Assembly: GCA_037043015.1 (NCBI GenBank) | Contig: CM073323.1 | Location: 4,030,001 to 4,094,000 of the forward strand | Direction of reading: 5' to 3' | Length of the DNA stretch: 64,000 nt | DNA from: Bryum argenteum | Taxonomy: Eukaryota > Streptophyta > Bryopsida > Bryales > Bryaceae | Shown: positions 48,627 to 59,604 of the stretch, one piece after another | Layout: each line of letters starts with the position of its first letter | How positions within the stretch are numbered: the first letter of the stretch is position 1 | Position numbers and translations under genes: made by a program | Notes under the pieces: model-generated | Told to the model about the DNA's origin: nothing | The model's input: only the letters and a program-made list of their open reading frames with translations | Database searches by the model: none

Positions 48627-49545
48627 TTAATCTTAAGTTTGTTGCCTGTCGACGACTCTACGCCCACTTCGATCTGGTGAAGCGCCGTCTCGATCAGCTC
48701 CTCCTTTATGATTCAACTGTCATCAAATGAGGGAGATAATTTTCTGTATGGTACGATCTCGTAACATTCACAGCAAGTATTGTGTTGTAGAACCAAAAAA
48801 CCATTTTTAGAAGTAAATATGACATGTGTCTCTTCACTTTCTTCTTCTGAGGTGAGTTAGGTACAGTACATATTTATGTAATCTTTACCCTCATAGTTCA
48901 TCTAAAATCAACTTAAATTTACATGAGGGTATGTTGAAATTCAAATACAGAGATTGCGAGTTGCGAAGTAAACACTATATTCATTGTAATAAGAAAATTG
49001 CATGATTTCGAGAAAATACAATTTATCTCGACTCAGCTAAATTATGATTAAATTGAGAGGTTGGAAATCTCCTAAAATATCCAATATGGTGTAAGTAAGT
49101 TATTCCTTCTTGTTGGAAGGAAAAGTAGTCTTGTATGACAAAATGCAAAACAAGTATGAAATTTAAAGTAAGAAAAGCAATAAAAAAGAAGACGAATTGC
49201 ACAGTATGAGACTTCAGAGCTGTAACAGAAAGACTATAAAAGTATTTTTCAGAGTAAAAGTGTACGAAGTATAATCACAGTCGTTGCAATGAAGAATTCT
49301 GAAACGAGACGTATTCATGATGAACTTTCTCGATTAGTGAGCACTAAGGAAGTGAATGGAAATATCTCCTAATCTAGTAAGATATGGTTGGGCTCTGCTC
49401 TCCACGTTGCTAAGTAGTATGCCTGCAAGTTGTTACCACCTCTTGTTAGTACCTGCATTTCACTCTACACGAAACGACTGTCCTCATATCGCTAACATGC
49501 TTCGAACAAGCACCCACTCAGTTAATTAACAGCCAGGCCATTATT
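48627..49545. other. Spacer, nothing recognised
   Basis: AT-rich; includes the presumed 3' UTR of the LOG-like gene at its right edge. No other feature. Confidence 0.35.
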
Positions 49546-51117
49546 CTACGAAGAGATATATATCACGTTTCTAAATGTACTGTCCAAAGTTTGAAAGAAT
49601 AATATAATCTTTGTTGCCTGCATTTTAAAGCGAAATCATTACCTGTAACTTGTCCAGAAGCTCTGAGACAGTGGCAGCGTATACCACGATGTCGTCTTTT
49701 GGCTGCTGGAGACCGCGAGCTTTTCTCTTCAACCAACTTGAAATTATGGGATCGAAGAAGCCGTTCACATTCAGCAACCCAACCTGCATTCATAAACTCA
49801 ACAAAAGTCAGTCCTGCGATTGAACATCTGTGACCACTAAGCTGATTAATAGATCAATGCAGTAAAACTCATTTGGAGGCGGACTGACAGGTTTCTTGTG
49901 GAGGCCAAGATCCGCCATGGTGATCATTTCATCCACCTCGTCCAGTGCTCCCATGCCACCTGCAGTCAACTCCAACATCAGTTCCGTATATGAATGGCTG
50001 TCTGTTCACTTTGCGATGCAAGAAATGGACTCATGATTGAATACTGAATGACTTTGACTGTGAATTTTCTGGCTTTTTGGATGTAAGATCTGATTTCATG
50101 CAATTGCGACATTGATTCATGTATTCTTCTATAAAATACTTTATCAAGTTCGGACATCGAGCATGTACGAAGATAGTTACCTGGGAGGGCGAGGAAGGCA
50201 TCCGCAAGGCGAATCATCTCTGGCAACCACTTCCTACGATGCATGTTATCCACAGCCACAAAGTCTGCTATCTTGTTTCCAAACACTCCTCGTTTCAATA
50301 AAGCTTGGGGGATCACCCTGCAAACATCAAACTCCACATTTACTACCAACCACTTCGTGTGTACAAAGTGTTTCAAAATGATGTATCATCGCCTGATAGC
50401 ATTATATATGTCATTGACTTGACAAGTAGAGGGAAGGAACTCATACCCCACCACACGGCCGCCAGCATCCTTCACAGTCTCGGCAACCTTGCCCATCAGT
50501 TGTGAGCTTCCACCTCCATACACAAGGGTGATACCCCGTTGCACCTGCACAGTCACAGCTATCACAGATTAATTCATCGACCTCGATGTCTAATGTAGGT
50601 ATGAAAGCAGTGAGGAAACGGTCGTCAACAATTGAGGTTTTGGTCGATGTACCAATTCGGTGCCCAGTTCTTGAGCAACGTCAGTGTAGATGCCTATCTC
50701 AGCACTGCTGCTTCCAGAGAAGACACACAATCGGTTGACCGGAAAATTGGACTCGTCCTCCGCCCGAATAGCCGTAACAGCTTCAGTGAAGGTCCCTTGA
50801 GGATTATTATCAAGCGCGCCGACCTCAGCATCCCAGCATCCTGACTCGTCCTCCGCCCGAGTACCTAGAGGATTATCGAACATGCCGACCGCACCATCCC
50901 AGTAGCCGGGTGGAGCCTGGCCCCAATACTCTGAAGAATGGTTGCTAATTTGCTGACTTGAAGAAGCAGTTGCTATGGGGAGAATCCGCTTTCCATAAGT
51001 GCTTCTCAAAGACACCACTGGAATCAACTGTTTTATTGAAGTGCTGCTAGCGGCCACCCTATTATGAGACAGAGCATGGAAGTTTACTGCTATGCGTGCC
51101 GCGTACATAGAAGCCAT
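49546..51117 (-). CDS. LOG-family (LONELY GUY / lysine-decarboxylase-like) protein
   Basis: LOG enzymes release active cytokinin base from its riboside 5'-monophosphate. Exons 51117-50653, 50544-50447, 50317-50181, 49959-49889, 49783-49643 and 49617-49546 keep phase and give 327 aa (the last exon is the least certain). After about 120 N-terminal residues the Rossmann core starts at RLCVFSGSSS. It has VYGGGSSQLMG (163-173), VIPQALL, MHRRK (213-217), PGGMGALDE (233-241) and VGLLNVNGFFDP. Arg and Glu of the usual MxxRK and PGGxGTxxE signatures are present, but Thr is Ala238 and the usual Gly of GGGSxGLMG is Gln170, so activity may differ. The N-terminus (MASMYAARIAV, Ser-rich) looks like an organelle transit peptide, followed by an acidic linker with two copies of a DNP.GT...RAEDES module. 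Typical LOGs are 200-230 aa and cytosolic. An upstream in-frame ATG-less extension to 51159 is possible. Confidence 0.85.
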
Positions 51118-52596
51118 AATGAGTCGGAAAAGAGGCAGCACGATCTGCCTGTGTGACAAAGCAGACTAATGGATTCGATAGTCGACTAAGTGCACCTGCA
51201 GTATACGAGTCGCGGTAAGCGAAAAAGTAAGGATGTAGATCATGAGAACTACTGGAAGCACAGGAGGATGCGACTGCACTCTGCGAAATGAAGTTTAGGC
51301 TGGAGATGGCGTAGTTTTTATTTACAACTTGAACCTCCGCCGAGACGAAACGAAGGCGAAAGACGTCTCGGTAGGAGGCAGCGAGTTTGATATGGGTCGT
51401 TGTCTCATAAGGCTGAGAGGCTGATGTATCTCGTTGTGCGGTGAGACTTCTATGATCGCTGTCGGAGTCACCCGAATATTATAACTCTTTGATTGGGTAT
51501 ATACAACATAACATAAAAGGAAAGTAAAGGGATCAACCTCGTTAAATTGGGGGATGGAAGAAAAGTAAAAGAACTAGGACAGATGGAGAAGAAAGGAGGC
51601 TTTCACTTTCACATTGGTTTCTGCACAACACTACATTGGCACATCTCAAATTTGGAAGATTCATGTACTCAATGTGGTCGACACTTCAACGAAACTCTCA
51701 TCGAATTGGCGACGGACAAGGATACTCCTGAGATGATGCCATCTACTCAGGCAAGAGGTGGTAAACCAGACACGTGTAACCAAGTTAAAGAACCCCGCTG
51801 TCGGTAACTCGAAATGATTTGAATCTTTGTCGAGAATGCAAGTCCCCCTTGATGTTCACTTCACAAGAGTCTACGTCTTTCCACACTGTGACACGAACTC
51901 CTATATTTAGAATTCCTACTCCACATACATACATAACTGATTGTTCTCAATCGAAGTGGAGCTTGTGTGATGATAAAAGAAGATGAAACTTCCTACTCTG
52001 AATTGGAACACCAATGAGAACACACCGTATACCAGCTCAAATGCCATCAAAACAGATTCAAGAGACCCGCAGCGAAGTGAATGGAAGCACTCAGGACTTT
52101 ACCCAGCCGTTGGTAAGCTCTGCCTGATGTCAACTATAGCAATTTATCATTCATTCCTGATCTTTTAGGTGGACAGCTACTTCAACATAGAACTTAGTCC
52201 GAGTTTCTCATCCAGACTAAACTAAATGGGCACTGATACAAACTTGGCACGGTTTCACAGATGACTATGCAAGCGTCTATGCCAGAAACCATCATTAAAT
52301 AATCAAACCGCTTCCCTCCCTGCATGCATGACACCCAATTCGTACTTCAGCACTTGAATATTTACAGCGTCAGCCTTCGTAAACCTAAAATGCTGGCTCA
52401 AAATGTGAGCATTTTCCAGGGTGCATTCATTAAGTGTCACCAAAACAGTGATTAGTGGCAGACTAAGGCATCTTGCTTCTAATTACCAAGCTTTCTATGT
52501 ACTAAAAATGCCCTTCTGGAATGCTAAAACCCCACCTACGTGCATAGAAAATCATGAAAGTATAGAGAATCTTGGTGAAGGTTTATCACATTACAA
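51118..52596. other. LOG promoter and spacer to ECR1
   Basis: The first 200-300 bp are similar to the region upstream of the 47.06-47.50 kb duplicate and include the TATA-like AAATAAAA on the minus strand at about 51315. The rest shows no gene; the plus-strand ORF at 51547-51807 is unrecognised. Confidence 0.4.
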
Positions 52597-55500
52597 TTAG
52601 CCGCCTCCAGCTGTGTCCATGTCTACAGAGTCCACACCCTCCTTGAATGTTACGCGCAGTCGCAAAACTCCAGTCAATCTTCTATCATTTATGTTCAAAA
52701 CTCCTGAAGTCTTGTTATCCATAAGAGTAAGGAGGGGCTGCGACAAATTTGGCCGGGTCATTTCTTCCAGGACAGGAGGTGCCTGCATGTAGAGGTTATC
52801 GCCGTGATATGACACACTCGGTTTTGATAACTTCAGTTTGAATCTCGAATCCTTCAATAGCTGATCTATGAACTGCAAGAAGAGAACAAGTCCAAAGAAA
52901 GTTAGCAGGCACTGAGACTAAGATCAAAAGGTCGCACACGTGATAATCTATCGTTAGCTTTAGGAAAGATTTCGGCTCGTAAACACACCTTCTGCAATGT
53001 ACAAGTCGTGTCAACCTCCACAGGAACCCCTGGACTGCATATGATGCAGTTTGGATCTTTGTCATGGGGGACGGTGCGCATATAAATTCCTTCTGTCCCT
53101 GTATATCTACAGCACAATAGGATAGTTATTAAGCCTGTAAAGTCAGTGCAAATCTTAAAAGGAGTCAAATGTTGGAGCACTTTAACTACACAAGGCAGTC
53201 CGCCATCATGCATACGTAGATCTATCCAGGAAATGGTTTGAAGGCAATAGTATGAAAGAGGATGTCAAGCAATGCATCCGTGTATAGTAACGTACTGCAT
53301 GTACACTTCCATGCCCGTGCTACACATGGTGGCTATCTTGAGTGTTTCCAAAGCACATGTAGCCGCTACTATGGCATTTGTTGAGGCAATAGCTGGCACG
53401 ATATTCTTGACAACCCCCTGTTAAAAACAACTCAAAACGCTTCAGTACGCTCCTAACAAGCTGCAAAAAAAGCAGATAGCGGGGTAATTACTTTCAGGCA
53501 GATTAAACAGACCTGAGTTAAAGAGTACGTAATTCCTGTGATATTGAATTGGTCTCCTCGTTTTACAGCCTGCATGTGGTCATCTCAGCAGGTCAATTAA
53601 TAATTGAACAAATACAAACCTCCGATAATCAAATTAGAAACCAGAATTCTAGGGTGAAAAATATCTCTGAGTTTCCAGAACAGAAAGCCTACCTGATCAT
53701 ATATCCACTTCATATGCTCAGGGTTGTCTGCATCAAATGACTCTCCTTGTCGATCCTGCGATTAAAAAAACAAAGAAAATGACCTCAAATATTGCACAGT
53801 AGAGTATACACAGGTCGACATTCTTTCCATGCTTCACACCAATCAAGAGCTGTGTTCATGGTCATACTGGAACCGAATGACAATCAACAGACTGAGAGTA
53901 GAGCGTACCTGGCCCCATTGAATAAGGTGAGCATACTCAATACAGTGAGCCGGTGACCGAGGAGTCTCGGCTAAAGTGCACAGTGGAAACGTTACTTGTG
54001 GAGGAAACAGCCAAAGAGAACAATGGAAACAAGGCGTTATCCCTGGAAAAATAACCCGAGCATGGCCTTTAAAACCTTCTGTGCCACCATCCACCAAAGG
54101 CTTGATTGTAGCTATATTTGGCGAACCATCATCTTCATACTCTGCACATTCCCCAAAACCATCCACACAAATAGAAAAAAAGTATAAGAGAGAGAAAGAG
54201 AATATAATGCGCACATCAACCTTCATTCGTGTATGTAAGCTCTATAATACACACAAAGGAAGAAGACAGACTGCAGTAAAGAGCATTGCAAAAGTGAAAA
54301 GAGAGTAACCGTCAACATGACTGAGAGATATAGGGTAGAGTTAAACCGGCGCCCAATGAGGTTGTTAAGGTATGAGTTTGCACCTAAAAATCCACAGACA
54401 ACGGAGTTGATGTAACTGCGAGCTTCAAGGGAATCTAGACCCAAGACAATGATCTGAAAGTCTTGATAGAACGAGACATCTTTTTCTTCTATTCTGCAAA
54501 AATGTGGAACCACCGTGACACCCTTTACTCTTTGCATCACCCTTTCTGCCGCCACCTCAGCCTTGGGCTTCCCAACATCTTTCATCCTGGAAACGTGATC
54601 ACACAAGCGCCATAACTTTAGGGCCCATCCTCATGCTAGACCGATCCCTACATGACTGACCCGCACAGAAATTCTTCTAGCTAGAACAATGTGAAGTCGT
54701 TGTCTTCACTAAATCCTCAAATGCTTCAATTTAAAAGCCTAAATGTAGTCAACTCTTGAGCACGTGAGCATTTCCAACTTGCATAAAATTCTCCCCTAAA
54801 TATCACAAAGAAGTCACTCATGAGTAGAATTCGACACTCAGGTAGTAATACCAATATTGCATGTACGTATAGCAATGAAAAAGAGTTAGGAGTGCACACC
54901 TAAAAAGAAATTGCCGATTTAGGTTGGACACATCAATCGTATCCATATCAATGACATCAATGTGGCCGAATCCAGAGAGGGCCAAATCTTTGAGAAGCTC
55001 ACAGCCCAGGCCCCCTGCTCCAATGACCAGCACTCGCAAATCATTTTGCAACGACTCAAGCAGCTGCATCGAAACAAGTAGCACTACAAACTAAGCAAAA
55101 TTCGCACTAAAAGGACATCGACTAAGTCGACACACTCTGACAAAAAGAAAACATTGCAACTCGTCTCTCCAATTTGCATTTCCAATTAAACTACACCTGA
55201 CATACTGCATTGCGACTCAACAAACCAGAATTGCAACATCAAACTCGAACTGAAAGTAAAGGCGATGGTAATCGATTGCAATTGCCAACACTTACATCAG
55301 CCATTATCTATATTTCTAGACGAAAAACATCTCTAAAACCCTAAATTATGACAAATTACTACAAACCCTAAATTTGCCCTGTACTGCAGAATTTTCAGCT
55401 CGCACGGAAAATTACTATTCAAAGCTAAGGCACATCTATTCGAAACGAGACGTATTTCGAGTACATCTTCATAGAAATGAGAAGGTTGAGAATTAACGAT

Positions 55501-55664
55501 TGGATGATCGAGATCGATCGGCAAGGAGCTGACAAATTGATGGAAGGAAAGGATGGAAGATGGTGTACCTCAGGGCCAGGTTCGAAGCCAGGACCGACTA
55601 GGTTGCCTTGACGGAGCAGAAGTCGATCGAGATCGGCCCAGCGGCCGGCAAGCGAAGCGGCCAT
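52597..55664 (-). CDS. ECR1: NEDD8-activating enzyme E1 catalytic subunit
   Basis: With AXR1 it adenylates RUB/NEDD8 and passes it to the E2 for cullin neddylation. Nine exons: 55664-55569, 55063-54900, 54586-54384, 54141-53909, 53755-53693, 53569-53513, 53417-53296, 53106-52989, 52872-52597. All junctions keep phase; 443 aa, against about 450 in Arabidopsis. It starts [20 protein letters not shown]. The ATP-binding [14 protein letters not shown] is at about 47-60, then [17 protein letters not shown] and [13 protein letters not shown]. The catalytic Cys is expected at Cys209 in [10 protein letters not shown]. Cys192 and Cys195 (CFHC) pair with the CIIC motif in exon 8 to hold structural zinc. 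Exon 9 is the C-terminal ubiquitin-like fold that docks the E2 ([12 protein letters not shown]). The frame is open upstream to 55826, but plant homologues start near this Met. No lesions seen. Confidence 0.95.
55330..55345 (-). promoter_or_regulatory. Telo-box motif in ECR1 intron 1
   Basis: AAACCCTAA occurs at about 55336-55344 and ACAAACCCTAAAT again at about 55359 on the plus strand, in the first intron close to the ECR1 start. Telo-boxes are common near transcription starts of plant housekeeping genes. Position in the intron and two copies fit that pattern; binding is not shown. Confidence 0.35.
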
Positions 55665-57123
55665 GGCCGGCGATGGTGACCAAAGCTTCGCAAACGAGGC
55701 TTGTATTGCATCTATTGCACCAATCCCTCGCGCATTCAAGTCTTCTTCCACTCCTTGCTTAGAGGTACCAGTATCTACCAGTATTTCTTCCATATCTTCG
55801 GATATGCATGTACCTCTGGCATTCATACACTTGAGAATTTTAGAAGACCAAATTCCCGTGAAGAATTAGGCCTTGCCCTTTTAAAAGGTTGATGTGAGTT
55901 TGAAAGAGAAAAAAGAATAAAAAGAAAAGAAAATGATTGAAGGCCTTAGAAAATATAGCCTTTTTAGCACAAATTTTGTCTCATATGACATACATAGGTG
56001 GACAATTACTAATTCTTCTTACGGAAAATAATGAGTTTTTATTATCACCCTCTTTAATGCAATAAAATTTATTCTATTACAAATTTGAAGTAAAAATCTT
56101 TTACAAATACACATTGTAAACTTTAAATGGTCAAATGAAAAAGTAGCAAGTCACCCACACCTTGTATAAGATAATTATTCCTCTTATAATGAACCAAAAG
56201 CTTTGCTATCATCTATTTTAATATGGTCAACATCATCTCGCTACACATATGAAGGTAGAAATGGGCAAATATGACAAATTGTCTACATGTCTTGTTGTTC
56301 CTACTCTAACAGTGCCACAAATTGGCCACACCTTGTTCAAGACTCCCAATTCTTGTTGCAATTAACCAAAAAAATTGCACTACACACGAATGGTAGAATT
56401 GTCTTGATGATAGTGAAAATGAGAAATGTAATATTGTCAGTTTTCACCCCTAAAGGAGACTGAAGCTAGAAGATGGGACACTTTGGCTTGGTAAGCTCTC
56501 AGTGGCTAAATATAGATAGTGTATAGTTCAACTTTATAGTGCTCGTACAGTTTTTCCACACCTTTCCAATAAGACAATTCACCCTTCAGAAATCCTCATA
56601 CGTAAGGAGTATTCACTCTTGAAGTTTCACAACACTGTTAGGGCGTGCTGAAAACTACCCAAAAATCCGCCAAAAAACAATTTATACGCATAAACTTTCA
56701 AACTTCACCAAAAATTGAGATTTTCCTTTTTTTCAAGTTTTGTTTTTCGACCATGTAGAAGAGATACCAAGGCATGATTTAACCGTTCGGATTCTCAACC
56801 CAATAAGTCTTCACTAGCCTTTGTATTTGAACTTCGAAATACCTCCGCATGAAGAATGAAGCTCCTTACAAGGTTCTATAGGTCCAATGAGGGTAAAAAG
56901 TAGACTTGTACCGAACGCACTTAGGAACAAGAATTAGAAGAGCTCATGTCAAAAATCTCTTGAAATTGGTTCTTTTGGCACACACAACACCTCAATCCCT
57001 ACTCCAACGAGGGAAAAAAGAAAAGAAAAAAAAGAAAGAAAATTACTTTTTCCAACTTGGAACATTATTGTTTGACAAACAATGAGGAATTTGAACCTAA
57101 GATTTGGTATACATATGCACATA
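55665..57123. other. ECR1 upstream region and spacer
   Basis: About 200 bp upstream of the ECR1 start are GC-richer and probably 5' UTR and promoter. The remainder is AT-rich. Near 56455 TTTCACCCCTAAAGG and near 56640 GTTAGGGCG could be decayed ends of another TTAA-family copy, but the pairing is weak. Confidence 0.35.
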
Positions 57124-58721
57124 CAGTGACCTTCAAAACTGTCCCAATGTTTGTACATGTTACATTCAAAAAATAATGTAGGTAAGAGAAACTCATGGAA
57201 TGGAATGTAGTAAATTTATTGAAATAGTACATACAATGTACTAATTGATTACAAAAATTCCAACAAAATTGAAGCGCTCAATGAGAAAGGAAAAAACCTA
57301 AAGCTACTCAGACATTGGTACACTTTTGAACGTCCAACATGGAAATTCCTCACCACTTTGTCCATTTTCCTCTGGATTTTAATACAAATGCTATTCGTCT
57401 GGGCATTGATTCTATAAGTCTCTTGCAATCATCAACAAAGATAGAAGGGAAGGTTTCTTCCACACGAGACCATAATTCAAGTATCCCTTTTGGTGGTGTG
57501 TCATATCGATTCAATCTCCTTTTCAAAATTGCCCATAGATTTTCTATAGGATTCAAATATGGAGACTGAGCAGGCCAAGATAAGACACCAAAAGGTTGCC
57601 TAGAAAACCATTGTTTCATACTATTACTGGTATGTATAGGTGCATTATCCTGTTGAAATATGAATCCCGATGGATCTAAATTATATTTTTGAATTGTACC
57701 ATGGAGATGCTCCTCCAAGATTTTTTGATAACCATGCTGATTGAGGCGACCTTCAATTCTACACATCATGCCAGGTCCATGTATACACATACATTCCCAT
57801 ATCATCACAGAATCACCACCATGCTTAACAGTCGGAATAACGGTCCGCTCTGAAAGTTCCTGTGGATCACGAACCCAACACCAAACTCTCCCATCTGAAG
57901 AAAATATGTTAATTTTAGTCTCATCCGAGAATATCACGTGACTCCAGGTCATCAATAGTATAGTCTTTGATACTTTCTCGCAAATTCTAAGCGAGCCCTA
58001 ATATTCTTTGCGTGACAAATGTGGTTTCTTTTCTTTCATGCGATTGCAAACCTGCTCTACAAAGTCCACGGCGTCACAAGAACTTCACCGACTTGTACTC
58101 CAAAACTTCTTGCACATGTTTAGTAGCTTCTCTTGCAAAGAGACACCTTCCCTCTTGTTATACTAGTTACACAAGACCGCTCCATTGCACTTGTCAACTT
58201 GCGTGGTCTACCTCCAACTAAAAGCTTTGCATCCGGAAAATGCTTCTTACGGAGCCTCTCTACACTTGATTTACCAACATGCAAAGAATTTGCTATCTCT
58301 CTCACACTACAACCTTTTTGAAGCAAAGAGAGTATACCTTGTTGCTTCCCCCAGGACAATGGTCTCACCATTTTCACTTGTGAAGCTAAACACGAAAGAA
58401 ACAAATATATGACGCAAGAAGAACAAATACACACAATGAACACAAAAACAAAGCAATTCACAATGCATGTACACTTCACTTGCTATGCATACAAGATTCA
58501 CTCATATGTACTTTCAAAACTGTCCCAATGAAGAGAAAATATCTAGAGCTTCAATTCATGCACATACATGTAGAGACAAGTGGTAAGCCTTGCTCCTTGA
58601 TTACCTTACTAATGATAGTATGTAACTAAATTGATGCCATGTCAGTCTAGCATGCAATCACTATGTGGTGACTCACCAAACTTTCAAATTATAAACATTG
58701 GGACACTTTTGAAGGTCACTG
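57124..58721 (-). mobile_element. 1.6-kb Tc1-like (DD34E) transposon
   Basis: Flanked by TA (57122-57123 and 58722-58723). The left end is CAGTGACCTTCAAAACTGTC and the right end is its inverse with one change at the C/G of AAAACTG; similarity extends to about 33 bp. Further copies of the end motif lie inside in inverted orientation: CATTGGTACACTTTTGAA at about 57314 and TTCAAAACTGTCCCAATG at about 58512. Transposase is on the minus strand. Confidence 0.92.
57350..58371 (-). pseudogene. Tc1-like transposase, frameshifted
   Basis: The N-terminal part from Met at 58371 (MVRPLSWGKQQGILSLLQKG, then GCSVREIANSLHVGKSSVER and GGRPRKLT) is the paired-type helix-turn-helix that binds the ends, with a GRPR hook. 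The C-terminal 201 codons (57350-57955) hold the DDE domain: Asp in IFSDETKIN, Asp in FIFQQDNAPIHTS and Glu in NPIENLWAILKRRL. Exactly 34 residues separate the second Asp from the Glu, so this is DD34E (Tc1), not the DD39D mariner usual in plants. Between 58120 and 57955 the recognisable path (RAGLQSH, then NIRARLEFARKYQRL) changes frame at least twice and meets stops. Not functional as it stands. Confidence 0.88.
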
Positions 58722-58848
58722 TACAAAGTTGCTACAAGATTCTTCGATTCCATACCTTCAAAATTTTCAAAGATTGAAATTTTACAAGAGAAACAGTTTT
58801 GAGAATTGCTGGCAATTTTGAGGCCACTCTCCTGTCTAAAGCAACAAG
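58722..58848. other. Short spacer
   Basis: Host flank between the Tc1 element and the truncated SINE; nothing recognised. Confidence 0.4.
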
Positions 58849-58860
58849 TCAGCAAACATC

Positions 58861-59035
58861 GTAACTAGGCTAGAAACTAGCGTAGTTATAGTGTCCACCC
58901 TCGAGAGGGGGAAGTAGTATTGTTCTAATTTCCCCTTGTCCGGTGGCCATCGGGATATTAGCATTACAAACGGACACTTCATTCACGCCCGCCCCTTAGA
59001 AAGGGACCGGAGTTTCTCTCTATCTTCTATCTATC
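58861..59035 (+). mobile_element. 5'-truncated SINE copy
   Basis: Matches 2952-3118 of the full-length SINE (GTAACTAGGCTAGAAACTAG, then GGTGGCCATCGGGATATTAG and GGACCGGAGTTTCT) and ends in the same CTAT repeat. A 12-bp target duplication, TCAGCAAACATC (58849-58860) and TCAGCAACCATC (59036-59047), has one mismatch. The tRNA-like head is missing, as expected from incomplete reverse transcription. Confidence 0.85.
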
Positions 59036-59047
59036 TCAGCAACCATC

Positions 59048-59245
59048 ACCGAACTAAAATATTCTAAAATATAAAAGTATTGAAAACAACACAAACTGTA
59101 TATCTTGTGGGTGAATTCATATTTGGAGTTTCATATAACTTACTTACAATACTGTACTATATTCTGCAAGGCAACTGCTTCATTGCAATAATAATTGACA
59201 ATAAATGAATCGCCAACCAAGACAAAATCAAACTTGCATAGTAGG
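59048..59245. other. Short spacer before the LINE
   Basis: AT-rich host sequence. The LINE 5' end is probably near 59245-59255, where composition changes to a G-rich tract. Confidence 0.35.
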
Positions 59246-59604
59246 ATGTGGGGGGGTGCGGGGGGGGGGCTCCGGAGCAGGCCGCTGCAGCAGCCTCAGG
59301 AGCTTGGCCCATCGATCAACCGCATCACCTGTCTGCTTGCTCAATGATGGTCAGTTCGAGGTGGCTTTAACGAGTACCGAATGATCCAAACACTGCCTCA
59401 CGGCTGTGCAGATCTACTGACGTTGTGGAGCTTTTTTGCTGATTATATCGCAGCGTTACCAGTAACTCCAATACCGGGAGGGAGCCGTTACACACAGATC
59501 TGAGTTATCCTCAGTGCGTGCGAGCGAGTTCGATCGGGAGGCGAGGGCTGGGAGTTGAAAGGCCCAAGTCTCTGCAGATCCGAGATTCGTGGATCTGAGT
59601 CGAT

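Noticed and set aside
51547..51807. 86-aa plus-strand ORF containing CTQCGRHFNE as a zinc-binding protein
   Set aside because: Only one possible Cys pair, no family match, no splice-supported extension.
55330..55375. CCCTAAA words as an interstitial telomere
   Set aside because: Only two isolated units beside a promoter; a telo-box explains them better.
56450..56660. Another TTAA-family element
   Set aside because: Candidate ends CACCCCTAAAGG and GTTAGGGCG do not pair well and neither side keeps TTAA.
59249..59270. G-tracts as a regulatory G-quadruplex
   Set aside because: Plausible but better explained as the G-rich 5' start of the LINE; no independent evidence.
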